Below, piece by piece: positions 8,396 to 15,326 of a DNA stretch of 15,850 nucleotides (position 1 is its first letter; the number at the start of each line of letters is the position of its first letter). The position numbers and the translations under genes are program-made. Source of the DNA: JAJDYQ01 sp942491945 (GTDB lineage: Bacteria; Pseudomonadota; Gammaproteobacteria; JAJDYQ01). The notes under the pieces are model-generated. The model did not search any database. It had not been told where the DNA came from and worked only from the letters and a program-made list of their open reading frames with translations. The stretch covers positions 1-15,850 of the forward strand of contig CALODD010000089.1 in the NCBI GenBank assembly GCA_942491945.1, in the 5' to 3' direction.

Positions 8396-8629
8396 ATGTC
8401 GGTTAATAAACTTCCCTGTGTTTACATTCTTGCAAGTAAACGTAACGGAACATTATATGTAGGAGTTACCTCGAATTTACCGAAGAGGGTATGGGAACAT
8501 AAGAATAACGCCGTAAAGGGTTTTACCAATAAATACAGCGTACACACGCTGGTTTGGTATGAAGTTCACGAATCGATGCAATCAGCAGTCGCACGTGAAA
8601 AGGCGGTTAAGAGCTGGAAGCGAGACTAG
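8396..8629 (+). CDS. Small GIY-YIG endonuclease-like protein, truncated by an amber codon
   Basis: GIY-YIG superfamily protein of the YhbQ/UPF0213-like single-domain type. The 77 residues hold the variant motif pair CVYILAS (8-14) and LYVGVTS (20-26), conserved R31 and H35 in LPKRVWEHK, and E69 in AVAREKAVKSWKR. Such proteins usually run to about 90-100 residues. Here a TAG (8627-8629) interrupts the usual C-terminus, which continues in frame as KIKTIEEENPQWLDLYESIL to a TAA at 8690-8692. One base change (TGG to TAG at a conserved Trp position) would explain it. The catalytic core is kept, so activity is possible but uncertain. Inverted hairpin repeats flank it, and it splits the MoxR/VWA pair, suggesting an inserted mobile unit. 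Confidence 0.85.
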   Translation: MSVNKLPCVYILASKRNGTLYVGVTSNLPKRVWEHKNNAVKGFTNKYSVHTLVWYEVHESMQSAVAREKAVKSWKRD

Positions 8630-8692
8630 AAGATTAAAACTATAGAGGAAGAAAACCCACAGTGGCTGGATTTATATGAGTCAATTCTTTAA
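8630..8692 (+). pseudogene. In-frame remnant of the GIY-YIG C-terminus after the amber stop
   Basis: Reading on past the TAG gives KIKTIEEENPQWLDLYESIL and then TAA. This matches the ending typical of small GIY-YIG proteins (acidic stretch, NPxW, DLY). It shows that the original gene spanned 8396-8692, about 98 residues. If the amber codon is suppressed or is a sequencing error, the gene is intact. Confidence 0.75.
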
Positions 8693-8701
8693 GCATCGTT
8701 C

Positions 8702-8730
8702 TGGATTCCGGCATGCGCTGGAATGACATA
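8702..8730 (-). repeat. Hairpin repeat, copy 2 (inverted, right of the GIY-YIG gene)
   Basis: The stem ATTCCGGC (8705-8712) pairs with GCTGGAAT (8717-8724) with one G-T pair. The reverse complement matches copy 1 almost base for base from GTCATTCC to GGAATC, with one difference in the core. Copies 1 and 2 therefore form near-terminal inverted repeats around the GIY-YIG gene. Confidence 0.85.
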
Positions 8731-8748
8731 GGTATGGTATCTGAGTAT

Positions 8749-8777
8749 CGTCATTCTGGCATATGCCAGAATCCATG
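8749..8777 (+). repeat. Hairpin repeat, copy 3, with a compensatory base-pair change
   Basis: ATTCTGGCAT followed by ATGCCAGAAT (8753-8772) is a perfect 20-bp palindrome preceded by CGTC and followed by CCA, as in the other copies. Relative to copy 1 the stem pair C-G has become T-A on both arms, so pairing is preserved. It lies in the 146-bp gap before the VWA gene; the rest of that gap shows nothing else recognisable. Confidence 0.85.
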
Positions 8778-8838
8778 CTAGATATTGTTGCGATAATGAT
8801 GCATATCCTCGGATTGAATCGAGTTAAGTCTACTGCTT

Positions 8839-10176
8839 ATGAGTATTTCTGTGTGCTCTTTGTGTCCTGAAATGAATCAATCTATGTCTGATCCCATCGA
8901 AACAAAACTCAGCGCGGCGCGAACCAAACTTATTCTAGATCGCCCCTTTCTGGGGGCTCTGGTTTTAAGGTTACCCATGATTGATGCGACTGACTGGTGT
9001 AAGACGACAGCCACCGACGCAAAATCATTCTTTTATAATCGTGAATACATCGAAGCCTTATCGATGGAACAAACTCAGTTTATGTTGGCGCATGATGCAT
9101 TGCATTGTGCGTTATTACATTTTGCTCGCCGACAGCATCGCGATAAGCATCGCTGGGATGTCGCTTGTGACTTCGCGGTTAATCCACTTTTAATTAGTGA
9201 CGGTCTAAAAGCGCCACCAGATGCACTGTACTTAAAAGAGTACGAAGGTCTGACAGCTGAAGAGATCTATCCAATGATTAATGATGAGCTTGATCAGGAG
9301 CCGATTGATCAGCACTTGTATGATCAGGATTCAAATGAAGACGAAGATACTCAATCGAGTGACTCTGGTCTTGATGAAAAAGATATTCAAAAGCAGCAAC
9401 AGCGTGAGCAACAGGATAAAGGCGAGCAGGGTGGTTCCTCATCCAGTAGTGACAAAAACAAGGATGATTCGGGGAACAAACAACAGCAGGAGCAGGATGT
9501 TGGCTCAGGCAGCACGCCACCACCGCCATTAAAAGAAAGTGAAAAAGAAGATCTGGCAGTGCAATGGCAGCAGCGTATGGCGGGTGCAGCGCAAACTGCT
9601 ATGCAGGCAGGTAAGTTGGGTGGCGGTCTGACACGCATGGTTGATCATCTGTTACAGCCGCAGTTGCCCTGGAGAATGTTGCTCGCACGATATATGACTG
9701 CCGTCGCAAAAGATGACTATAGTTTCACTCGGCCATCTTCTCGTCGCGAAGATGGTGGTGCTATTTATCCTAGCCTGAGAAGTTCGCTGATTAATATCAC
9801 AGTGTTTATTGATACCAGCGGTTCTATTGTCGATGATGAAATTTCACATTTTGTTAGTGAGATTAATGCGATAAAAGGTCAGATGCGGGCCAGGATTATT
9901 TTGCAGGCCTGTGATTCAGATGTTTCAAAGAATGGTGCATGGGTATATGAAGCATGGGAAGAGTTTTCTGTTCCTGAGAATATGCAGGGTGGTGGGGGCA
10001 CTGATTTTTGTCCGGCGTTCGAATGGGCAAATCAATGCGATCAGCAGCCGGACCTGGTAGTTTATTTTACTGATGCCCAGGGTAAGTTCCCTGAGTTCGA
10101 GCCCAGTTACCCTGTGATCTGGTTAGTGAAAGGTAAGTTGGGTGTGCCCTGGGGGCAACGAATACAGTTGAATTAA
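8839..10176 (+). CDS. VWA-domain protein with metallopeptidase-like N-terminus (DUF2201 type)
   Basis: Partner type of MoxR ATPases, 445 residues from the first ATG. N-terminal putative metallopeptidase-like domain: AHDALHCALLHFARR with H85, H89 and H94, where the usual HExxH glutamate is Asp (HDALH). Middle: low-complexity hydrophilic linker (about 152-240) rich in Q, S, D, E and K, with four prolines at 227-230. C-terminal VWA domain: MIDAS DTSGS (D325, S327, S329), T388 in GGGTDF and D412 in YFTDAQG. Family-like sequence begins at SDPIETKLSAARTKLILDRPFLGAL, so the true start may be M16 (8884) or M12 (8872); none has a clear Shine-Dalgarno. The stop is one base from the next ATG (10178), so the two are probably translationally coupled. 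Likely role: MoxR-driven remodelling of a specific client. Confidence 0.88.
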   Translation: MSISVCSLCPEMNQSMSDPIETKLSAARTKLILDRPFLGALVLRLPMIDATDWCKTTATDAKSFFYNREYIEALSMEQTQFMLAHDALHCALLHFARRQHRDKHRWDVACDFAVNPLLISDGLKAPPDALYLKEYEGLTAEEIYPMINDELDQEPIDQHLYDQDSNEDEDTQSSDSGLDEKDIQKQQQREQQDKGEQGGSSSSSDKNKDDSGNKQQQEQDVGSGSTPPPPLKESEKEDLAVQWQQRMAGAAQTAMQAGKLGGGLTRMVDHLLQPQLPWRMLLARYMTAVAKDDYSFTRPSSRREDGGAIYPSLRSSLINITVFIDTSGSIVDDEISHFVSEINAIKGQMRARIILQACDSDVSKNGAWVYEAWEEFSVPENMQGGGGTDFCPAFEWANQCDQQPDLVVYFTDAQGKFPEFEPSYPVIWLVKGKLGVPWGQRIQLN

Positions 10177-10177
10177 A

Positions 10178-11320
10178 ATGGAATTGACCGGCGAAGACTT
10201 ATTACGATTGAACGTCATGATGGCGCAGAAGCCAAAGGCGGTACGTATCGATGAAAACCGAATGCAGGTATTTGCGCTAACTGACGACGGCGAGGCTCGT
10301 GTTGATTTAAATCCGAATGGACGTCATGAACAGTATGTTCGTAAAGTACGTGAGTTTTTATCAGGTCATGTTTTTGGTTCTCCTGGTGGTTATCCTGTGT
10401 TTATCAGTCGTTGGACGCGTATGGGGCAGGCTAAAGATGAGAACCTGCAGCAACTACTCATGCTTGGTGAACCGGAAGCCGTTGTCGCTGTTGTACATGC
10501 TAAAGGATTAAAACCAGAAGTCGGACATTGTGCCTGGTGGTGTATGCCTGAATCCGAGAATGCACGACGTATGCTGGAAAAAGAAGCGATTGTGAATAGC
10601 GATCTAGGTCCTGTGCTTGCTGATCATTTATTTGAGCATCTAGCGTTCGAAACAGAGCCTAAACCAATGATTGAATCTATTCGTCTGATGTTGCAACCAG
10701 GCTTAATCGACGATGAAAAGAAAGAAAAGCTCTGGCGCACTAGTCAACGTAAAAATGCTTATCTGGTAGGTTTCCTTCAGTCATCACCAGAAACAATTCA
10801 ACATCAACTAACTGATCATGACTACATCGATAAAGCGCAAGCACAGTTGTCTACACTGACTGACAATCCTCAGGCTGCGGAACTTCTCTGGTTGTTAAGT
10901 GAAGAGGGCAGAGGCTACCTGAATACGGCATATACTGTATTTAAAAAGCCGGCGAATCAGGATGTCATCGTCTATCTATTGCAAACGCTCGAGAAACGTC
11001 TATCTGCATTTCGCCCGATACCTGATAACGAACCATTAAATACAGTCGAACGTATTAATGAGATAGTGACGAATCTCATGCAAGAGGATAGTCCTGATTT
11101 TCAGCGCGCATCAGCAACATGGCAGGCGGTAGTGTCAGCAGTTAATGATGACGAGGAGGCGAGTGAATTGCTCGCTGGTTTAGCCTGGTTATCTTTTCTC
11201 TCTGAAGGCATCGTTAATTCAATATTTTCTCAAACAACGGCTGAGGGCACATTGATGCGTAAAAAGTTGAAGCCTGTTACTGACTCTATTTTCCCGAAGT
11301 TTGATCTATTACTGGCTTAG
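10178..11320 (+). CDS. dsrS: DsrS-like protein
   Basis: Soluble 380-residue protein with no signal peptide, membrane segment or known catalytic motif. I assign it to DsrS on its opening (MELTGEDLLRLNVMMAQKP), the conserved-looking block FGSPGGYPVFISRWTRMGQ near residues 67-85, LGEPEAVVAVVHA at about 96-108, the stretch around ARRMLEKEAIV, a size matching A. vinosum DsrS (about 40 kDa), and its position at the end of the dsr cluster. DsrS function is not firmly established; a role in control of dsr expression has been proposed. It begins one base after the VWA stop codon, tying it to that gene. The recognition is from memory of the family, not from a search, so a different conserved dsr-associated protein is possible. 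Confidence 0.72.
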   Translation: MELTGEDLLRLNVMMAQKPKAVRIDENRMQVFALTDDGEARVDLNPNGRHEQYVRKVREFLSGHVFGSPGGYPVFISRWTRMGQAKDENLQQLLMLGEPEAVVAVVHAKGLKPEVGHCAWWCMPESENARRMLEKEAIVNSDLGPVLADHLFEHLAFETEPKPMIESIRLMLQPGLIDDEKKEKLWRTSQRKNAYLVGFLQSSPETIQHQLTDHDYIDKAQAQLSTLTDNPQAAELLWLLSEEGRGYLNTAYTVFKKPANQDVIVYLLQTLEKRLSAFRPIPDNEPLNTVERINEIVTNLMQEDSPDFQRASATWQAVVSAVNDDEEASELLAGLAWLSFLSEGIVNSIFSQTTAEGTLMRKKLKPVTDSIFPKFDLLLA

Positions 11321-11335
11321 CGTTACCTTCTGCTC

Positions 11336-12346
11336 ATGGAATATCAGGTCACATTAGAGCCGAGCGGGCATAGCTTCGCAGCTCATGAACAGGAGACAAT
11401 TCTGGAAGCTGGCCTGCGTGCAGGCCTGAATCTTAAATACCAATGCGACAATGGTTCCTGCGGGGAGTGTGCAGCACGTTTACTCGATGGTGATATCGAA
11501 GTGCGAAACAAAACCGACTTCTGTTTTACCGAAGTACAGAAAGACCTGGGTTTTATTCTTCCCTGCACCTGTATTGCGAAAAATGATGTTGTTCTTGAAG
11601 CAACGGAATATCACGATGCAGACCAGATGCCGTATCAGGAAGTGACCGCAAAGATAAAAAAGATACAGCACTTAAGCGACGATATATTAGTCCTGCAACT
11701 ACGCACACCGCGTACACATACCTTACAGTTTCTTGCTGGTCAGAGTGTAACGTTAGTGTTGCCGAATGATAAAGCGCAAGCACTTGCTATTGCGAGTTGT
11801 CCCTGTAACGGCATGTTGCTCGAATTTCATATACGTAAAAGCGACAACGAATTTAGTCAGTATCTGTTTAATCAGGCAAAGAACAATCAGGAAATACTTG
11901 TCCAGGGCCCTGTAGGTGATTTCATTCTTGATGAAGAGTCGGAGCGGAGTCTATTGTTTATAGCTTACGATACTGGCTTTGCGGGTGTGAAAAGTTTAAT
12001 TGAGCATGCTATTGCGCTGGAGATAGCGCAGGATATTCATTTGTTTCGGATTGCCTGTAAGCCAGAAGAAGACTATATGCATAATATTTGTCGTGCCTGG
12101 GCAGATGCGATTGATAATCTGCACTATCATGCTTTCGAGCATTGTATACCGATTGACTGTACCGATGAGAAAAAAGCTAAAGTCTGTAGTCAATTCATGC
12201 TTGAACTTGAGAAAGGCGATGAAGCTTTGATTGCGGGTTCAGATGTGTATCTATCTGGTGTCGAGGAGATGGTTGCTAACTTGGGGCAGACGCTAATTAA
12301 ACGCGGATTACATGAAGACCGTTTATTTGTTCAGCGGGTTATTTAA
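11336..12346 (+). CDS. 2Fe-2S ferredoxin / flavin oxidoreductase fusion with altered FNR motifs
   Basis: A 336-residue protein with an N-terminal plant-type [2Fe-2S] ferredoxin domain (ligands C37, C42, C45 and C77) followed by a ferredoxin-NADP reductase-like FAD and nucleotide-binding module. The layout resembles phenol hydroxylase reductase and CDP-6-deoxyglucoseen reductase-like proteins. The FNR half is divergent. The RxYS FAD motif is replaced by AQALAIASCP (147-156) without the Arg or Tyr, and the usual GGTGFAP is YDTGFAG (211-217). Flavin or pyridine nucleotide binding may therefore be altered or lost. It starts 15 bp after the dsrS-like stop, with no clear Shine-Dalgarno, so it probably belongs to the same transcript. 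The electron acceptor is unknown; a redox role for the MoxR/VWA/DsrS unit is conceivable. Confidence 0.85.
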   Translation: MEYQVTLEPSGHSFAAHEQETILEAGLRAGLNLKYQCDNGSCGECAARLLDGDIEVRNKTDFCFTEVQKDLGFILPCTCIAKNDVVLEATEYHDADQMPYQEVTAKIKKIQHLSDDILVLQLRTPRTHTLQFLAGQSVTLVLPNDKAQALAIASCPCNGMLLEFHIRKSDNEFSQYLFNQAKNNQEILVQGPVGDFILDEESERSLLFIAYDTGFAGVKSLIEHAIALEIAQDIHLFRIACKPEEDYMHNICRAWADAIDNLHYHAFEHCIPIDCTDEKKAKVCSQFMLELEKGDEALIAGSDVYLSGVEEMVANLGQTLIKRGLHEDRLFVQRVI

Positions 12347-12607
12347 TCAGACATCGGTCTTTAACATTGGATCGAGTCCGCCATCACGATCGAGTGCAAC
12401 CATATCGGTATACCCGCCGATGTGCTGATCGTTGATAAAAATCTGCGGTACGGATTGTCTTTGACTACGGGTTACCATTTCATCGCGGAGCGCCATATCT
12501 TCATCAACTCGGAGGATGGTAAATTCAGCACCTTTTTCCGTGAGCATGCGTTCTGCCATGACGCAGTAAAAACAGAAACCACTGCTATATAACTCAATTT
12601 TTGCCAT
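12347..12607 (-). CDS. grxC: Glutaredoxin (Grx3-like, dithiol)
   Basis: An 86-residue thioredoxin-fold protein that reduces disulfides and glutathione mixed disulfides using glutathione. Visible: active site CFYC (C12 and C15; the family norm is CPYC), the cis-Pro motif SVPQIFI, and the glutathione-binding GGYTDM. Length is typical of bacterial Grx3. The start is supported by AGGA about 6 nt upstream, overlapping the stop of the preceding gene (12616), so the two form a minus-strand operon. Its stop codon directly abuts the stop codon of the convergent reductase gene. The Phe replacing Pro in the active site would shift the redox potential; the effect here cannot be read from sequence. The gene symbol is by analogy. 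Confidence 0.88.
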   Translation of the reverse strand: MAKIELYSSGFCFYCVMAERMLTEKGAEFTILRVDEDMALRDEMVTRSQRQSVPQIFINDQHIGGYTDMVALDRDGGLDPMLKTDV

Positions 12608-12615
12608 AGTTCTTC

Positions 12616-13272
12616 CTAGGATGGTGTCTTATTAAAGTGGGTTTCGAACTTGTCTGGTCGGACATATAGGAAAACTGGTTTTTCTTCTTGTGAAATGATG
12701 ATGAGCAGGCCTTTCTCTGGGTAATACCAGTGGCTTGTCTCTTCATCAATAGTACGAGTTTTGTCCGGCTCGCCAAAGCGTAATTTAAGTACGTCAGGTT
12801 CGATATTAATCTTGGGTGTATAAGTGATGCTATCGAAGGTTCGTTGATACAATGACGGTTTCAATTCATCCGGTAAAACGTATTTATAGCTATTACTGGG
12901 TTGGCCTTTTTTATCCAGAGATTCCTTGATCATGCTTTGTAGTTCTTCCGGAGTAGCCTGTAAGGTCAACGTAATGCGGGCTAGCAGGCCAGCAATGCGT
13001 GTGCCGTTAAAATAGGCTTCCAGTGAGTATTGATTATTCGCGTCCTGAAAGAGTCCAAATTTTGCTTCATCAAGAAAGGTGTCTTCGGCCTGTCGAACGG
13101 TGGCACTCTCAAGTTTTAGACCAAAGATGGTAGAACCACCCTGGGGATCAGTTTTGATGATCCAGGGCAGCTGGTCGATTACGCGGTCATCCGTTTTGAT
13201 TTCCGGCATTTGTGTCCATGTCCATAAAATCGCTATGAACATCAGGCCAAGGATACTGTAGGTAATTTTCAT
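12616..13272 (-). CDS. Hypothetical membrane-anchored or exported protein
   Basis: I do not recognise this 218-residue protein. It starts with MKITYSILGLMFIAILWTW, a single hydrophobic segment (residues 4-20) that would be an uncleaved anchor or signal peptide. The remainder (about 22-218) is soluble and mixed alpha/beta in character, so it is probably periplasmic. There is no Cys in the soluble part and no catalytic motif stands out. Weak landmarks are GGSTIFGLKLESATVRQAE at about 45-63 and LRFGEPDKTRTIDEETSHWYY near 168-188. A Shine-Dalgarno AGGGA lies just upstream of the ATG, and the glutaredoxin gene begins 8 bp after its stop. Its upstream region is the 139-bp inverted repeat. Confidence 0.75.
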   Translation of the reverse strand: MKITYSILGLMFIAILWTWTQMPEIKTDDRVIDQLPWIIKTDPQGGSTIFGLKLESATVRQAEDTFLDEAKFGLFQDANNQYSLEAYFNGTRIAGLLARITLTLQATPEELQSMIKESLDKKGQPSNSYKYVLPDELKPSLYQRTFDSITYTPKINIEPDVLKLRFGEPDKTRTIDEETSHWYYPEKGLLIIISQEEKPVFLYVRPDKFETHFNKTPS

Positions 13273-13284
13273 TTCATCCCTAAA

Positions 13285-13423
13285 CTGGTTGCTGAAAAAG
13301 ACTCAGGTGAGTGCAAGACAAGGCAAAAATGATCGAGAAAACGGAGTTTATAAATAATAAATGAGTATTGCGAGGTCATTTTTAACGCCGTATTGTGCCA
13401 GCTGAGGGTTTTTCAGTGGCCAG
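13285..13423. repeat. 139-bp MITE-like imperfect inverted repeat
   Basis: The left end CTGGTTGCTGAAAAAGACTC and the reverse complement of the right end, CTGGCCACTGAAAAACCCTC, match at most positions, and the match continues into CAG. Internal arms also pair: AAAAATGA (13325-13332) with TCATTTTT (13376-13383), and TTTAT with ATAAA at the centre. The whole element can fold into one long interrupted hairpin. It encodes nothing. It looks like a non-autonomous mobile or REP-like element. It begins 12 bp upstream of the minus-strand start at 13272 and ends 86 bp before the ABC exporter gene. I see no convincing promoter in the remaining 13424-13509. Confidence 0.75.
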
Positions 13424-13509
13424 TTACTCGGTATGCTGTGCTTCCTGCATATCGACATATTTTACCTGAATTTTGCCGATATAGACTTCCCTTAGTTTGA
13501 GTATATTGA

Positions 13510-15303
13510 ATGCGATTTCACGCTTACACAGAACGTCCACACGAAGACCGGGATGACTGGAATAACCTGAAAAAACTCACGCCTTTTCTGTGGGATTATC
13601 GGGGGCGTGTATTTCTGGCATTAATGAGTCTGGTGCTCGCCAAAATGGCCAATGTCGGTATTCCGCTGGCATTGAAAGAGATTGTCGATGTACTGGATCA
13701 GCCCGCAACAGCAATGCTTGAACTACCGATCATGTTGCTATTGGCCTATGGCGTACTGAAATTATCATCATCCCTGTTTAACGAGCTACGTGACGCACTA
13801 TTTGCCCGAGTACGATATCGTGCCATGCGTCTGATCAGTAACCGTGTGCTGACGCATTTGTACAATCTATCATTACGCTATCATCTGGAACGCAAAACTG
13901 GCGCACTGACGCGGGATCTGGAACGTGGAGCGCAAAGCGTCAGTTCCATCCTGAATTACCTGACGTTTAATATCATTCCCGTCACCGTCGAATTTATTCT
14001 GGTCGCCAGTATTCTATTTATTAACTATGACTGGGAATTTGCAGTTGTTACATTCGCGACAGTCATTGTTTATGTCATTTTTACACTGCTGGTAACCGAA
14101 TGGCGTATGTCGCATCGTCTGAAGATGAATGAGATGGATTCCAAGGCATCAATGCAGGCCGTTGATGGATTAATCAACTATGAAACCGTTAAATACTTCG
14201 GCAACGAAAAACTCGAGCTCAAGCGATACGATGACACGCTTGATGTCTGGGAGAACTCCGCAGTATTAAGCCAGACTTCGATGTCGGCGCTAAACTTCGG
14301 ACAGGGCTCCATTATCGCATTGGGTGTTACCTTTATTATGATCTTCGCGGCCAATGGTGTTGTTGAAGGTAAAATGACATTGGGCGACCTCGTGCTAGTG
14401 AATGCCTTTTTAATTCAATTGTTCTTGCCACTAGGCTTCCTCGGCATTGTCTATCGACAGATCAAATATTCGCTGGCGGATATGGATCGTATGCTCCGAC
14501 TGATGGAACGTGAGCCTGAAATTAAAGATTCCGACAATGCGCCTGACCTGTTGTTGAAAGAAGGTGAGGTGAGCTTTAACAATGTCAGCTTTGCTTACGT
14601 ACCTGAACGTCCGATACTGAACAATATCGATTTTAAAATTCAGCCAGGAAAAAAGGTCGCTGTCGTTGGTACCAGTGGTGCCGGCAAGTCGACGCTATCC
14701 CGTTTACTGTTCCGTTTTTATGATGTTGAAAATGGCAGCATCAGCATTGATAGGCAGAACATTTCCGAAGTTAGTCAGGCTAGTTTGCGTAAAGCGATTG
14801 GCATAGTGCCGCAGGACACGGTGCTATTTAACGATACCATCCGTTTCAATATTGCCTATGCACGACCTGATGCTACCGAAGCCGAGATTAATAATGCCGC
14901 ACGTAAGGCGCATATTCATCATTTCATCGAAGACCTGCCAGACGGCTATAACACCATAGTTGGCGAGCGTGGTCTAAAACTCTCAGGTGGCGAAAAACAA
15001 CGTGTTGCTATCGCTAGAGCGATTCTTAAAGATCCACGCATTCTCATATTTGACGAAGCTACTTCATCACTGGACTCCCATTCTGAACGTGAAATACAGA
15101 ACGCCATGCAACGGGTTGCTAAAGAACATACGACACTGGTTATTGCACATCGTCTGTCTACCATAGTTGATGCTGATGAAATTCTCGTTATGGAACATGG
15201 AGAAATCATTGAGCGTGGAACGCATCAAAAGCTCTATGAGGAAAACGGCAAGTATAGAAATATGTGGGATATGCAGTTACAAGATGAAACTGAAGAAGAT
15301 TAA
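13510..15303 (+). CDS. Atm1/HMT-type ABC exporter (half-transporter, TMD-NBD fusion)
   Basis: A 597-residue half-transporter of the mitochondrial Atm1-like (ABCB7) bacterial family. Members export glutathione-linked sulfur, FeS precursors or metal-glutathione complexes and work as homodimers in the inner membrane. The N-terminal transmembrane domain (about 30-330, six helices) contains the typical EIVDVLD and DLERGAQSVSSILNYLTFNIIP region. The nucleotide-binding domain has Walker A GTSGAGKST (387-395), Q-loop PQDT, signature LSGGEKQR (491-498), Walker B ILIFDE (511-516) and switch His H547 in AHRLSTI. All key residues are present and length is normal. The opening RPHEDRDDWNNLKKLTPFLW matches family N-termini, supporting this start although no clear Shine-Dalgarno is seen. 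The flavoprotein gene follows 23 bp later. Confidence 0.92.
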   Translation: MRFHAYTERPHEDRDDWNNLKKLTPFLWDYRGRVFLALMSLVLAKMANVGIPLALKEIVDVLDQPATAMLELPIMLLLAYGVLKLSSSLFNELRDALFARVRYRAMRLISNRVLTHLYNLSLRYHLERKTGALTRDLERGAQSVSSILNYLTFNIIPVTVEFILVASILFINYDWEFAVVTFATVIVYVIFTLLVTEWRMSHRLKMNEMDSKASMQAVDGLINYETVKYFGNEKLELKRYDDTLDVWENSAVLSQTSMSALNFGQGSIIALGVTFIMIFAANGVVEGKMTLGDLVLVNAFLIQLFLPLGFLGIVYRQIKYSLADMDRMLRLMEREPEIKDSDNAPDLLLKEGEVSFNNVSFAYVPERPILNNIDFKIQPGKKVAVVGTSGAGKSTLSRLLFRFYDVENGSISIDRQNISEVSQASLRKAIGIVPQDTVLFNDTIRFNIAYARPDATEAEINNAARKAHIHHFIEDLPDGYNTIVGERGLKLSGGEKQRVAIARAILKDPRILIFDEATSSLDSHSEREIQNAMQRVAKEHTTLVIAHRLSTIVDADEILVMEHGEIIERGTHQKLYEENGKYRNMWDMQLQDETEED

Positions 15304-15326
15304 TCAGTCTTTGTAGCGATAGTTGT

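Noticed and set aside
9278..9638. Overlapping open frames on both strands in the VWA linker region.
   Set aside because: They result from the low-complexity Gln/Ser/Asp-rich coding sequence; no ribosome-binding sites or recognisable protein features.
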